From: Isoetes taiwanensis | Taxonomy: Eukaryota > Streptophyta > Lycopodiopsida > Isoetales > Isoetaceae | Reading direction: 5' to 3' | DNA: 64,000 nucleotides | Assembly: GCA_021234155.1 (NCBI GenBank) | Contig: JAJEKV010000021.1 | Coordinates: 11,967,760 to 12,031,759, forward strand | Part shown: positions 53,781 to 64,000 of the stretch, piece after piece | How the letters are laid out: every line of letters begins with the position of its first letter | Position numbering within the stretch: the first letter of the stretch is position 1 | Position numbers and translations under genes: made by a program | Notes under the pieces: model-generated | The model's database searches: none | What the model saw: the letters and a program-made list of their open reading frames with translations, nothing else | What the model was told of the DNA's origin: nothing

Positions 53781-55170
53781 CCTTTCCTTCATGCTTTGAG
53801 GTGCTGAGGCCGCATTGCCATGGTGTAAGCCAGGTTGGAGAGATGATCGACTAATGGGTCCAGTCATACAGCTCTGCTTTGTGTTTTGCATACAGTGTTT
53901 TCCAGCCTGCTATTACTCATAACGGATGGAAGCATCCCAGTACTTGTTCTAGAAGGAAACTCCTCTCCCAAATACTTGTAGGTGGGTGTTACCTCCAAAT
54001 TTTGCCTTTGGTAAGTGAATGAAGAAGGCCTTGGCTGACGCGAGGACGAGACGAGAAGTAACTTAAACTTGGCGGATTGAATGAGAGCATGTCGGTGCTC
54101 GGAAAAAAATGTGGGGCCATCGGATGGCGTTGAATGTCTTCTAGGGTGTAAGCTAGGAGGTTTAGATCATCAGACTATATGAGCTGCCTGATGATCTTGT
54201 GCAAAGTTGAACTCTGCCACCTATATTCTCTGTAACTTTTCAATTGATCAATCTAAGACCAAACAATGTTGGAGAGAGAGGGCATCCCTGGCATATCCCA
54301 TACTATTGCTGAATGGTTGGCCTGATGATTCCAGCTGGCCTGAACATGTCTCATATAGCTTGTATATACAGTGTTCTGCAGGTCCAGAGGGACCCCAACT
54401 ATTGCAAACTTTTCCACAACTTTTCCCGAGGCATAGTGTCAAAGGCCTTGGCGAAGTCGACGAAGCAGCAATACAGGTCTTGCCAATGGTTCCTGCTATT
54501 TTTAACCAAAGTTCGAAATATGACAATAAGATCAATGGTCTAGTGTCGAGGTCTGAATCTCACCTGCGTGGTCAACTGTTACTCGAGAATGCCGGTCAAC
54601 AGTTTTGCAAAAAGCGAACTAACCATGATTGTTCGGTTATTGGTTGGGCAGTGTGGGTCAGCTGCTTTGCAGATGGAGCAACTTTGCCAGTGGTCCACTA
54701 CAGGGGAAGCCTTTCTATAATGCCTTATTGAAAATGCAGTTAGGGTTCGTACTATTGGCGGCCCTGCCCATTTGAGCAACTCTGCCTGCATGCCATCTAA
54801 GTCTAATGTCTTTCCATTGGCCAGATGTTGTAAGCCCTGGACAACCTCGTCCTGTGTGATTTCTTATGCTGGGCCGATCTTCGAGTGTACCGTTGCTTGA
54901 GCCCCTTGAGCATCATAGAGTTGCTGCAAGTATTGCACCCATTGCTCGAAGGTGATATTCCATGTAGGTTGTATAGGCTTCCAGTACAAGAGATAGAACA
55001 TTTCCCTCTGATGTTCCGCAAAGTGCCTGGCTTTCTTACCCTTTAGAAAGGTGCAATATTGTATGGCTGCATGTGAGCATATAATAGGATCCATGACCTG
55101 TCGAAGCCAGTGTTTGAGCTTCTTTTCAGCATCAAACCACTGGTTATGCGGGAAGGTTGTGGTCCCTGAG
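53781..55170 (-). mobile_element. LINE reverse-transcriptase fragment, minus strand
   Basis: Minus-strand frames give, N- to C-terminal: a pre-RT stretch (WKPIQPTWNITFEQWVQYL, about 54990-54930), LQHLANGKTLDLDGMQAELLKWA (about 54840-54770), then shifted frames with FVDFAKAFDT-like remains near 54450 and VGVPLDLQNTVYTSY / CIYKLYETCSGQ (about 54400-54340). These match the RT N-terminus and fingers of plant LINEs; the catalytic core is degraded. No 3' tail found. Confidence 0.75.
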
Positions 55171-55980
55171 TGAGTAAGTAAAGACTAATAAGTTTAAAGT
55201 ATCTCATATCACTTTTCCTGATTTGCCTCCCAAGGGTCCAGTTTTAATGAGCAAGATTGATAGGTTTGAAGTACCTCATCTTGCTTTTCTTTATGCTTTT
55301 CCCAAGAGTGGCCCCAATAATTAATTTATAGGAATGAGGGTTATACAATTTGGGATCCAAAATTTTGGTGCTAGTAGATTATAATTCTACAGCGTAATTA
55401 GTGGTTATTTATATGTCACAATAAGAGCAGATAGATTTTTATATGCGTGGTGCATGGAGGTTCTATGTTTTAAATAGAAACTTATTTCTAATCAAACTTA
55501 ATCATATATAAAACATCTGAAGCACATGGTTTGGTCATATTCTCTTTAGGACTCAAGAAAACACAAATATGGTATCTATAAAAGTTAGTGCAAGTATTCT
55601 TGTTTAGGTAGGTCATTAGTCTATGAAAGCTGGCTAAAAAAGTAGGAAAAATATAAATAGCAAGATATAGTTAAGATGCTAATAGGAGTTTTATTTCTTC
55701 CAAGCCAATGCATGAAAAGGGTTTCTTCCAGAACAAAGTTTTTCTTGATCAACCATATGCCTTTATAACATCATATACTCAAACGGTGTATCTTGTTCAT
55801 GTTTCTTGCACTTCAAGGGTTTGCCCAAAGACACACTTATCCTTTGCATTTTGTTGTTTCAGAAGGCTTCTACCAAGATTGTGATGCTCCCCGAACCTAT
55901 ATGATACTCCCATCTTATAAATACGGGAAACTCCCCTCCCATGACAACTCCATCACCATGGAAAGGCCCTCCGTCTAACT
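55171..55980. other. Non-coding AT-rich interval
   Basis: Contains a weak tandem duplication (about 55175-55320: TAA/GATAGGTTT-AAGTA-CTCAT...TTGC/TTTT). No gene recognised. Confidence 0.4.
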
Positions 55981-56052
55981 CGGACCACTAGTGATGGCCA
56001 AGTGACCGGGTGAAGGACACCGGAGGTGTCATTCATCCCTTCTATCTATCTA

Positions 56053-56280
56053 GCCTAGCCTAATTAGCGCCATCGTCCGCCCTAAAGCAGCAGCGGATTG
56101 ACCTTTTGAGTGCGGCATCAGAAGGAGGAGTTCGGATCAATCAGGGCTTAGGAGCTTCGCCACCGCCTAGCCTAATTGGCGCCATCGTCCAGCCTAAGGC
56201 AGCCGGATTCAACCCCTGGGAAAAGCATCAACCAGATGAGTTCGGATCAATCGGGGCTTAGGAGCTTCAGCACCGTTTAG
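56053..56280. repeat. About 112-bp tandem duplication
   Basis: Two diverged copies start GCCTAGCCTAATT(A/G)GCGCC (56053 and 56166) and contain GAGTTCGGATCAATC and GGGCTTAGGAGCTTC. Confidence 0.85.
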
Positions 56281-56619
56281 GCATTGTTGGGCTCCTTCCC
56301 ACAGATGATATCAAGGTTCTTCAACCGACACAGGAGTTCTCATTAAGGTTGCAGAAACACAGGAGAAGACGACAGGCAGGGTTTTATCTACCGACTCTTC
56401 AAAAGAAAAGCTTGTCATATGAGAGGTACGTGCTGTTGGACCTGGGGGTATTGGAGAAGATGGTAATCGGAAGCCTCTTCATGCTGTAAGAAACACGGTT
56501 CTACACTCCAAGTATGCCGGCAATGTCTTTCTTGGATCTAACATAGCTCAGAGAGTCGGCAAGGCCTCTTGCCATCAAGTCTTACAGGTGAATTTGATGT
56601 CTGATTTCTGTTTCCAGTA

Positions 56620-58089
56620 GGGGCTCATCAGTCAGATCTAGCCTTGGTTGGTCCTAGCAGGAATCTCTCTGCAACAACCCCTTCTTCAGCATCAACCATC
56701 TGCCACCAATCCTGGTGTCCCAATTTCCTCTGCACTCCTGCATCTAACCTCTGCAAACCATGAGCCACAGGACACCCAATAACCAACGCTTTGGAGTGCG
56801 AATGGCCAGGGCGAAACCACCGCCAATAGTGCAGCCCTTGCTCCCCACAGCCTCGCCACATTCTCCGAGCTCCCGATCTCGGACCCAACTCCATGGCCCG
56901 ACACCAACTATTCCAATCAGTTTGCCTTCCTCTCTATTTGGGCCTCAACAGCCTCTTAGGATTGGGTTCGACACCCTCGCTTTCCAAACTCACTTTGTTT
57001 CCCCGCCTCCACTCAGGAATCATCTCTATGCCATTTATTACGGGGAGGAAAAATGTGGCCACATCTCTCACTATCTCTGTTGAGCGTTGGACGATTCTTC
57101 GGTTGCTCAAGGACTTCGTGCCACATTCAGCAAATCAAGGTGGTGAGAATGCAGATGCTTTATATGCTTCCGTACGGACATCTGACCCTGAGGCCGCCTC
57201 CCTTGTGAAGGGTATCGCTGAAATCTCTATACAGATTGAGGCAACACAGTGTGTTGATCGAGTAGATTGAGGCCGAAGCCGGACATTGTGTTGATCTAGA
57301 TTCAGGCTGAGGCCGGGCCAGCGTGTTGATCGCGAGATTGGGTCTCACGGTCAGGACTTGCCACCACCACCGGGGTTCTGCTAGCTCCCGTCGTCTTCAT
57401 CACATGATGCCTCTATAGTGACATACGCAGGCCCTTAATTTGCGGATTATAGGGGTTATAGAGATGGATGCAGAAGGACATACAGATTTGGAGGTAGCAA
57501 CAAATTTTTTTATGGAGACAATGCACGTTCATGCTACTGGAATTGTGAGTGCTGCTCGGGTGGAGCAACTCGTCCTAATCAGCCTCGTCACCTTCTCGTT
57601 CGCTTCCAGAATGCATTAAGTCGGTTCCATATTCTTCAGCATGGCAACCACCTAAAGGGGACTGCATTCTCGGTACAGGAGGATCTTTCTCCAATATAGT
57701 TGTGCAAGCGAGGGGCCGAACTCTGTAGAATAAGTGAAGCACGCCAGCATAAGAAATGGGCAGTTTATCGAGGAGGAGCAGCGATTATTCTAGACCACTG
57801 GCCTTCCAACCCGTGGATAGGTTATGTCTAAAATATTTCAATAGCACTAATATCCTTAGCATCCACAAGCATGTTCATCCTGTTTGTACTGGGGCATTTT
57901 GCCCTCATGTTTTCTTTGGGCCTTGGCCCTTTGTTTTCTTTGTGACCTGTTCTTGGATTTTGTTTGGGCTTTTGCCTTCTTTGCTTGTTTTGTTTGGGCT
58001 TAGCCCCTTTTTTCTTGTATGGGTCCCATAACCTTTTTTGGTTTTCGAGGCGATAAAATTTATCTTTATCTTTATCTTTATCTTTATCT
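56620..58089 (+). mobile_element. ORF1-only LINE derivative, (TTTATC)n tail
   Basis: A Pro/Ser-rich N-terminal stretch (about 56760-57080), then an ORF1 C-terminal domain (about 57480-57790) with LLVRFQNALSRFHILQHG, HLKGTAFSVQEDLSP, CKRGAELC and QHKKWAVYRGGAA, like the RNA-binding C-terminus of L1-type ORF1p. Only about 100 bp later the 3' UTR begins, with no endonuclease or RT between. The 3' UTR has four GGGC...GCCC mini-hairpins (57892-58006), the AACC-TTTTTT-GGTT hairpin (58030-58043) and a TTTATC tail. A three-fold degenerate GTGTTGATC repeat lies at 57235-57345. Confidence 0.75.
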
Positions 58090-59850
58090 ATGGGAATCCT
58101 ATATTGCATGTTATCACCTGGCAACAATACAGATAAATAATATGCCACCACGAAGGGTGGCTCATCCATCATCAATATGTACGACAACATAACTCCTACA
58201 TAACATAGGAAATGCATCATAAACAAGGATTCTACCGGGCTCGGACTTAAGGGGTCAGGCGATGGTCGGGGCCTCCGGGATAACAAATGCACGAAGCATA
58301 ACATGGCATAGGATGGCATAGAACAATGGCTAGGGTAATCCACTCCATCCGCCTCTCCTATGCACACTTTGCAGATAGGCTAAAACATGCTATGATGTGA
58401 CTGTAGCCTTCCGGAGGCGCAAGCTCATGGACTCACCCTATGAGACTACTCCGGGTTACATCACCCCAGTCCAATGAGGCAGGTTAGGGAGGCGTCCCCA
58501 AATTGCATTGAGGCAAATTGGGGTGGAAGTCCCAATTTGGGTGATCTAAAGTTAGCAGGTCTGCTTTGCCCAATCGATTTGGATCAGGTGGCAATTCTAG
58601 ATTGGTTATCATTTACTAATTTAATATTTTAGCCTTTTTAATATTAGGTTAAGCCCTAAATTCGAATTAGGGTTTAGAGTTAGGTTTCCATCTTAATTAA
58701 TGATTTACATAGCTTACCTTATCTTATGAATAATTAATGTACCATTAATTATTTGAAACGCTCCGTTAAAACACTTGAAATCAACAAATTTAAAAGCCTT
58801 GAATAATGTTCATATTGAAATAAGGATAATAGTAACAAAATATTACTTAGAAACATTGGGGGTGTCGCCACCCTCATTGTCTGAAGACACTCTGACATGT
58901 TCTGAGTCTCTAATGGAATATTCACTAAAGAATTTGGACAAAATGTCGTGCACATCACATGCACAACCATAAGAAAAAACGTTGGAAAGCGACATGTAAA
59001 TAACTCCGAAATTCTTCTAGGTCAATCTTAACTATGCTGGTCAATGGCAATCTCGGATTTCACTCCATCTGGAAGATAAAGGAAGCAAAGTGGGGTTAGT
59101 CCTGAGAAAGGACTAAGTGAGCAACTGTTACCTGGTCTAGATAATCTGGAAGAAACACTCTATTACAACACAACTTCATCAATTAATGTTATCCAGGGAT
59201 GATCAATCCCTCGCCGCTCACGCTCACCGCATTGCAGATTCGCGACAGATATGCGTTCACATACCATTCACCTGGTATGCACGTTGCTCAACCACTCCAG
59301 CCCTCCGGCAATGACGAAGGGGCGGGTTCATTCAAACACAATTATCTTAGCGCCTAGCACACAGCAAAAGAATACGACCATCTAGCACCAAAGCACAGCG
59401 GGAGTTGGAATCGATCGCGGCGGAGGGATTGGAAGCATCATCGGTTGCTTTAGAAACTTCGTGATTTGGTTACGATTTCAAGAGGTCGTGATCGGCAGTT
59501 CTCGGTTCCAGCTGCGCTTTGAATCAAGAGGGGTTTCTTTTTTTCCTATTATTATTTCATTCCCGATTGGCCGAGGGGCGGATACCGGGTCGATTATTAA
59601 CACCGACACTTAGTCTTTGGGTGAAACTAGGCGTGATTGGCCGACACACGGAAAGGGCTTCACATCCGACCACAATCTCGGGAAGAATAGCTACGAGGTT
59701 ATTTGATTTGATTTATGATTTAACGGATAGGTGCGGACCATCTCTGTTTGCCGACTCAAGCCCTATCCAAGCCTATTCAGCATCGAGATTCCAGCTCCAG
59801 CTCTGGCAACTGCCTATTTCGCAAGCTGCCAGATTTTGCCTCCCTCCTTT
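58090..59850. other. Non-coding interval, no gene supported
   Basis: Contains an imperfect palindrome near 58497-58527 (CCCCAAATTGC...GCAAATTGGGG) and repeated AATGAGGCA words. ORFs (58749-58972 both strands, 59519-59884) have no recognisable domain. Confidence 0.4.
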
Positions 59851-59940
59851 GATTTGCTTGGCTCCCATATCCAGCTCTAGATAAACGTCACCTTTTGCCT
59901 CCATCCTTTGATTTGCCTGGCTCCCATATCCAGCTCTGTC
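59833..59940. repeat. About 56-bp tandem duplication
   Basis: CTTTGATTTGCTTGGCTCCC at about 59847 recurs at about 59908 (CTTTGATTTGCCTGGCTCCC), each followed by ATATCCAGCTCT. Confidence 0.85.
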
Positions 59941-59999
59941 TCTTCTTGCTTTGTCTAGCTGCTTTGACCTGCCTCTGTCTAGCAGCCTAGCCTTTTTCC

Positions 60000-62175
60000 A
60001 TGACCCGCAAGGCCAGAGAACTGGCGCGGCAGCAAATGAAACACCATACATCGCATGACGAGTTGCTTGATATTCCGCATCGTGTGGCCTCTTGCTTCGA
60101 GTTGGAATCGGACCAGGATATGATCACACAGTTTTGGGGCAAGGGATATTTTAACGGGCGGGAGGTCTGTGTTGAGCGGACCTACATGTATGATCTTCTT
60201 CATCTGCTGTACTCCACTATTTTGAAGCAGTCAGATTCACATGCACCTCAGGCTGCTGATGTGCCATTGTGCACTGATGCTAGTATACAGACTGAAGATC
60301 CATTTCATGTGCCGTCATGTGCTGATGCTAGTGTCCAGACTGCAGCGCCCCCGCATGTTCACACTGCGGTACAGCACAGCAGGAGGAGGGGCCACGCCAT
60401 TTGGTTCTTGGAACCGACCACCGGACACACAAGACCGAAGCTTTGAATTTACGTATCATAGGGGTAGAGGAGATAAATCTTGAGAAGGACGGATTTGGAG
60501 GTCGCTAAGCAATTCTTCGTGGGGTTATGCATGTCCCGGCTATTGGGTGGTGTTCGCAGCTAGGGTGGGAAGCTTTGGCGTCCCGATCGACCTCGACACC
60601 TTCTAATTCGCTTTGGGATGGGTTGAGTCGCCTCGGTGTTCTTCGGCGACGAAATCATTTGAGGGGCACTACTTTTTCCTTGCGGGAAGATCTTTCTCCC
60701 ATGCGGCTATGCAATCGTCGGAATGAGTTGTGCAAGGTTAGGAAGGAAGGAAGGAAGGAAGGTACTTTTATCGTCCACACGGAGACCAATCGGTCTATGG
60801 GACCCAATACAAAAACAAAAAAAGCGGACACGCCCGGATTAAAAACCCCGCCAGAAGGGTTTTCGAGGGAAAACCGTGGCGACAATCGGCCCACCGACAA
60901 CCGTGCTAATCATATAAAATGCGTAAAACATCCCAATATATCTGGTCATGCACCACCCCCGTAGTGCCTAGTCACGGACAGCCAAAGGGGCAAATGTGAC
61001 CTCGCAGTCCGGTACTTCTGGATGTATGACCCGTGGCACGCGTCGACGGTGTGTTCATCGCAAATGCAAAGGGCACGTCCGGGCCGTACTAAGGGAGCGT
61101 GATCGGCCCGGTCGACCGAACACCGGGCAACTCGAAAGTGTGAGACTCATCCTCAATGGCACCCGTTTGATAAAAGACGGGACCGAGCCTGTCCCGGCGG
61201 GCTCCCCAATCCACCGCCTGCCTCGATCGCGAAGATGGTGGGCACCTGTCGCGAATAGAGGCAATGAGTTCAAGGCTTTTCAGGGGCACTCGGGAACGCA
61301 GTAGAGCCGTGGGCCCCGCTAACACGGGTTGATGTGCTCCTTGTAATGGGCCATTTTGACCCGCTTTAGAGCAATGGGGTCCCGAGCTTGCCAAGGAAAC
61401 AAGCATCTAGGGTACTCCCGCCAGTCGCCACGACGGGCGCCCACCAGACGATTCGCGGCTCCTCGCGACGTTCCATCGGGCGAACCATCGATCTCTCTTA
61501 CCCCTCCAACAAGGCCCTAAGCCGCTGCGGACTCATGGCCACAAGAAAGCCAGTCTGCGGGAGCCGAGCATCACCCATAGTAACCACTTTCGAAAATAGA
61601 CGATGTGTCTATCAGGGGGCCCACCTGGAAGCGGCAAGAATCATTTCAGCTGCAGCAGACCGATAGGGGACTGAAGGTTTCACCCCAAGTGCCCGTGCCA
61701 AAAATGCCTTCTGCACTGCGCCCAAGTCATTCGTGTCGCCAAGAGGCAGTAGGGCCCCAAACCTCGACCCGCATTTAAGGACAAGGCTCGCACCCGCCCT
61801 AGCAGATGTGACTGATGGCCCCAATCATATAGCTCCCCGCCTCGGGTGACTGTGAGGGAAGCCCGTCAACACAAGAAATGGGCGGTATCCGAGGAGGAGC
61901 AGCAATTATCCTAGACCATTGGCCTTCTAATCAGGTGGGGGAGGCTATGTTTAGGGTCTCTCAAAGATAGCTTGATACTATATTATGAGAACAAATAGCT
62001 TTCATTTGGTTTGGGCGCTTGCCCTCAAAGATGTATATATATACTAATTTAGGCTTCTGTGATGGGGCTTTGTCCCCGAGCTTTTGTTTGGGCTTACACC
62101 CCTCTTTCATGTACTGGTCCCATAACCCGATTGGGTTTCCGTGGACGTTAAAAATCTTCTTCTTCTTCTTCTTAT
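60000..62175 (+). mobile_element. ORF1-only LINE derivative, (TTC)n tail, split by a minus-strand LINE
   Basis: ORF1 starts at an ATG at 60000 (148 codons open: MTRKARELARQQMKHH...), with an internally repeated segment (CTDASIQTE...CADASVQTA). The C-terminal domain follows in shifted frames (60440-60740): LRIIGVEEINLEKDGF, SLWDGLSRLGVLR, HLRGTTFSLREDLSP, RNELCKV. A second LINE interrupts at about 60740; ORF1 resumes at about 61855 with EARQHKKWAV. The 3' UTR follows within about 100 bp, without ORF2, with GGGC/GCCC hairpins, the AACCC-GATT-GGGTT hairpin (62124-62137) and a TTC tail (62155-62175). Confidence 0.75.
60740..61855 (-). mobile_element. 5'-truncated LINE nested in LINE ORF1, (CCTT)n tail
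   Basis: On the minus strand the element runs from about 61855 to 60740. An RT C-terminal region is visible at 61820-61612 (KCGSRFGALLPLGDTNDLG, VQKAFLARALGVKPSVPYRS), similar in layout to the AYKAFLARNG segment of the sense LINE at 34 kb. The 3' end has the GGTTTTCCCTCGAAAACCC module (60835-60880), the AGACC-GATT-GGTCT hairpin (60783-60796) and five CCTT units (60740-60762). Flanks GCAAGGTTAGG and GTGAGGGAAG overlap imperfectly, so the target duplication is not clean. Confidence 0.78.
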
Positions 62176-62348
62176 CTTTTTATTTCCCATTTTAGCATGC
62201 AAGACGTAATAATAAAACATGAACATAAGGAAACAAGACAATACTTAACAAGATATGATCTAAGGAAATGGAAAGAAATAAACACCATAGGGTAATTTAG
62301 AAGGAAAGCGTTGCAAGTGCAAAAATATGGCTTAGACAGAATTCCAAG

Positions 62349-62425
62349 CAAAATATAAGTTCCAGGCTGGAATTGAACTTGGGTCTTTGGGACAATTGTT
62401 CTAATCCTTAACCAACTACACTTAT
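62349..62425 (-). other. tRNA-like Pol III promoter (SINE head or tRNA pseudogene)
   Basis: On the minus strand an A-box-like TAGTTGGTTAAGG (62406-62418) is followed about 30 nt later by a B-box-like AGTTCAATTCC (62369-62379). This spacing and wording are typical of tRNA genes and tRNA-derived SINEs. I cannot close an acceptor stem, so a functional tRNA is unlikely. Confidence 0.6.
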
Positions 62426-63221
62426 TGAATTAAAAACTAGAGATTAAATAAAAACGAAATCGAAAGGAATTAAAAAGGCCATAACAGAAGCTTGAGTTGT
62501 GCGGAACAGGGCCGGAATTAGCAAACATGATCGGAACAAGCAGGGAAGGAGCGGAACAGGCCTGTTTTGAGTCAGGAGTAAACTCCGGTTGGAGCCTGCA
62601 GAAAAGTTTAGGTCTACCGGTTTGCTGGCTTTGGCAGCAGTTTGGAAGCAAAGGAAAACAAAAAGACATCGCTTCCTGGCTGGGCTCAGCAATGAATATG
62701 GAGTTCTAAACCCTGTAGCCAATTCTGGACATGCTTCTTGAGTAGACAGCAAGATAGTTAGAAGGAAAACCAAAAACAAAGCCGACATCAATCCTCCACT
62801 AAGACAAACAAGTAAACAATGACGATCAAGCCATCACAGATTTTCATGGATCTTTGGCTCCAGTTTAACCCATCAGATCCAATCTTCCTCTTCTATCACA
62901 ATGCTCGATAGCGCAGGCAGAAACCTCTGGAATTTCGATCCAAACAGACGTTTTTCCTTTTATTACTACTTTATAATCCTAAAGTTAAGGAAAATATCCT
63001 CCCCTTTCCTATTAATAATAAATAATAAAAGTCTTCCTTTTCCTAGCTTCGCTATTCAAATCCCGTATTCCATCAAATATCTAATATACCATAGTATGAA
63101 TACCGTGTTTACCTTATTTCTCAACCATTGCTATTCTCCATAATTAAATATTCCTACCCTAGGGTTAAGACTTAATCGTTAACTTGTCCGTCAACCCCCT
63201 AGGTGTGTCACATTATTCATA
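62426..63221. other. Non-coding interval
   Basis: No supported gene. Apparent ORFs at 62430-62791 (minus) and 62901-63143 (plus) lack domains. Confidence 0.4.
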
Positions 63222-63274
63222 GTGACGTGTCATGTATTTATACCCAAAAGGCATATAAATACGTGGAACGTCAC
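63222..63274. repeat. Two-part palindrome with ACGT cores and TATA-like centre
   Basis: GTGACGT...GTATTTAT and ATAAATAC...ACGTCAC pair in two blocks (7 and 8 bp) around a short centre. ACGT-containing words and CATATAAATAC make it promoter-like, but no gene follows. Confidence 0.7.
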
Positions 63275-63674
63275 ATTCTCTCCACCTTAAAAACAAAATC
63301 CCTCTCGAGGACTGATGTTGTATCCTCGTTTGATAAGTGGGTCCACTTAACCAAGTAGGACAGGTGAGTGGTATTGTCCTTTGGGATATTCACATAATCC
63401 CTTGGAATATGTAAGTTCATTTGTGGAACTTAATGACGTTTAGGCACTAAAGTAATGGTTGGAAACACTTTGCCCCAAGGAGGAGGTGACTAGTCAACAA
63501 TGGTTGGATTCCATTGGACCGTTATGGTAGAACAACTCCAAAAGAGGGTAGGCCACCATCAATTTGACAGGCGTGTGGCACAGATAATAATCATGGCCAT
63601 ATAGGCGGTGAAGTTTGGCACAAAATAATACTAAAGTTTGTACTCTAGATCAATTAGAGTAAAGTGTTGACATT

Positions 63675-63675
<1 letters not shown>

Positions 63676-63707
<32 letters not shown>

Positions 63708-64000
63708 AAGGACGGCAAACTCTTATTCAATATTCCAGAAGAAGTACACACGTAGATGCAGAGACAGGAATAAAATCTCAGCAGACAAAGATAATCCACT
63801 GAGTGCAGCCACCTGTCTATGCATAAGATAAGATACCCAAATATTCCTCAAAAATCAAACGTTTTTCTCAGGAGCAAGCTGAGAACATAGGTATGCCTTC
63901 ACCAATCTGTCTTGCGCCTCGTGAAGAAGTTGGTCGACACCAATTGATAAGCCTTTGAAGATACACATTCGCCTTCTTTTCCAAATAGACCACAACAACC
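63676..64000 (-). mobile_element. L1-type LINE 3' end with poly(A), continuing past the window
   Basis: A run of 31 T (63676-63706), i.e. a poly(A) tail on the minus strand, precedes a coding end. Minus-strand frame from 64000 reads LLWSIWKRRRMCIFKG, GVDQLLHEAQDRLVKAY and stops at TGA (63855-63857). The W-x-IW-(K)xRR-xx-F block is the hallmark of the C-terminal region of plant L1 reverse transcriptases. Its poly(A) tail distinguishes it from the microsatellite-tailed LINEs elsewhere in the window. Confidence 0.85.

Overview
This is a land-plant nuclear segment. The evidence is an intron-containing plastid-type ADP-glucose pyrophosphorylase large-subunit gene, fragments of a plant sterol methyltransferase (SMT2-like) and of a GNOM-like ARF-GEF, Ty1/copia and OTA-type Ty3/gypsy retrotransposons, and several plant LINE lineages. 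The heavy load of nested repeats suggests a large genome (fern, lycophyte or gymnosperm would fit), but the lineage cannot be fixed from the sequence alone.

Layout. 1-5762: decayed right part of a Ty3/gypsy element (integrase, a long unrecognised region, polypurine tract, candidate 3' LTR). 7866-9246 (minus): scattered SMT2-like pseudogene pieces, split by two adjacent foldback elements and short tandem repeats. 9801-14002 (minus): the one convincing cellular gene, the AGPase large subunit in 15 GT-AG exons, with a TATA box and a palindromic G-box upstream; one single-base contraction shifts the frame in exon 8. 14.8-23 kb: LINE 3' ends, a long hairpin, an AT-rich tandem array and a 1.4-kb minisatellite with a 57-bp higher-order repeat.

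23.5-48.2 kb is a three-level nest. A GNOM-like coding fragment is split by a copia element (23706-48162, TSD AATTT). The copia pol is split by a Tat-like gypsy element (27455-47177, TSD CCAAT). The gypsy element is in turn split by two LINE insertions in opposite orientations. Removing the copia rejoins the GNOM frame, and removing the gypsy rejoins the copia frame. The gypsy element carries an extra RNase H before its reverse transcriptase.

48.2-64 kb: AT-rich repeats, two palindromic repeat families, LINE fragments on both strands (two copies join ORF1 directly to the 3' UTR with no ORF2), a tRNA-like Pol III promoter, and the 3' end of a poly(A) L1-type LINE.

The most unusual signals are structural: a cluster of hairpins at 37.9-38.2 kb with a near-constant 20-nt loop and different, self-complementary stems; a covarying terminal hairpin shared by LINE 3' ends that carry different microsatellite tails; and palindromic repeats whose arms vary while the core stays constant. 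Several reading-frame breaks (AGPase, copia, gypsy) are single-base contractions in homopolymers, so consensus error should be excluded before calling pseudogenes.
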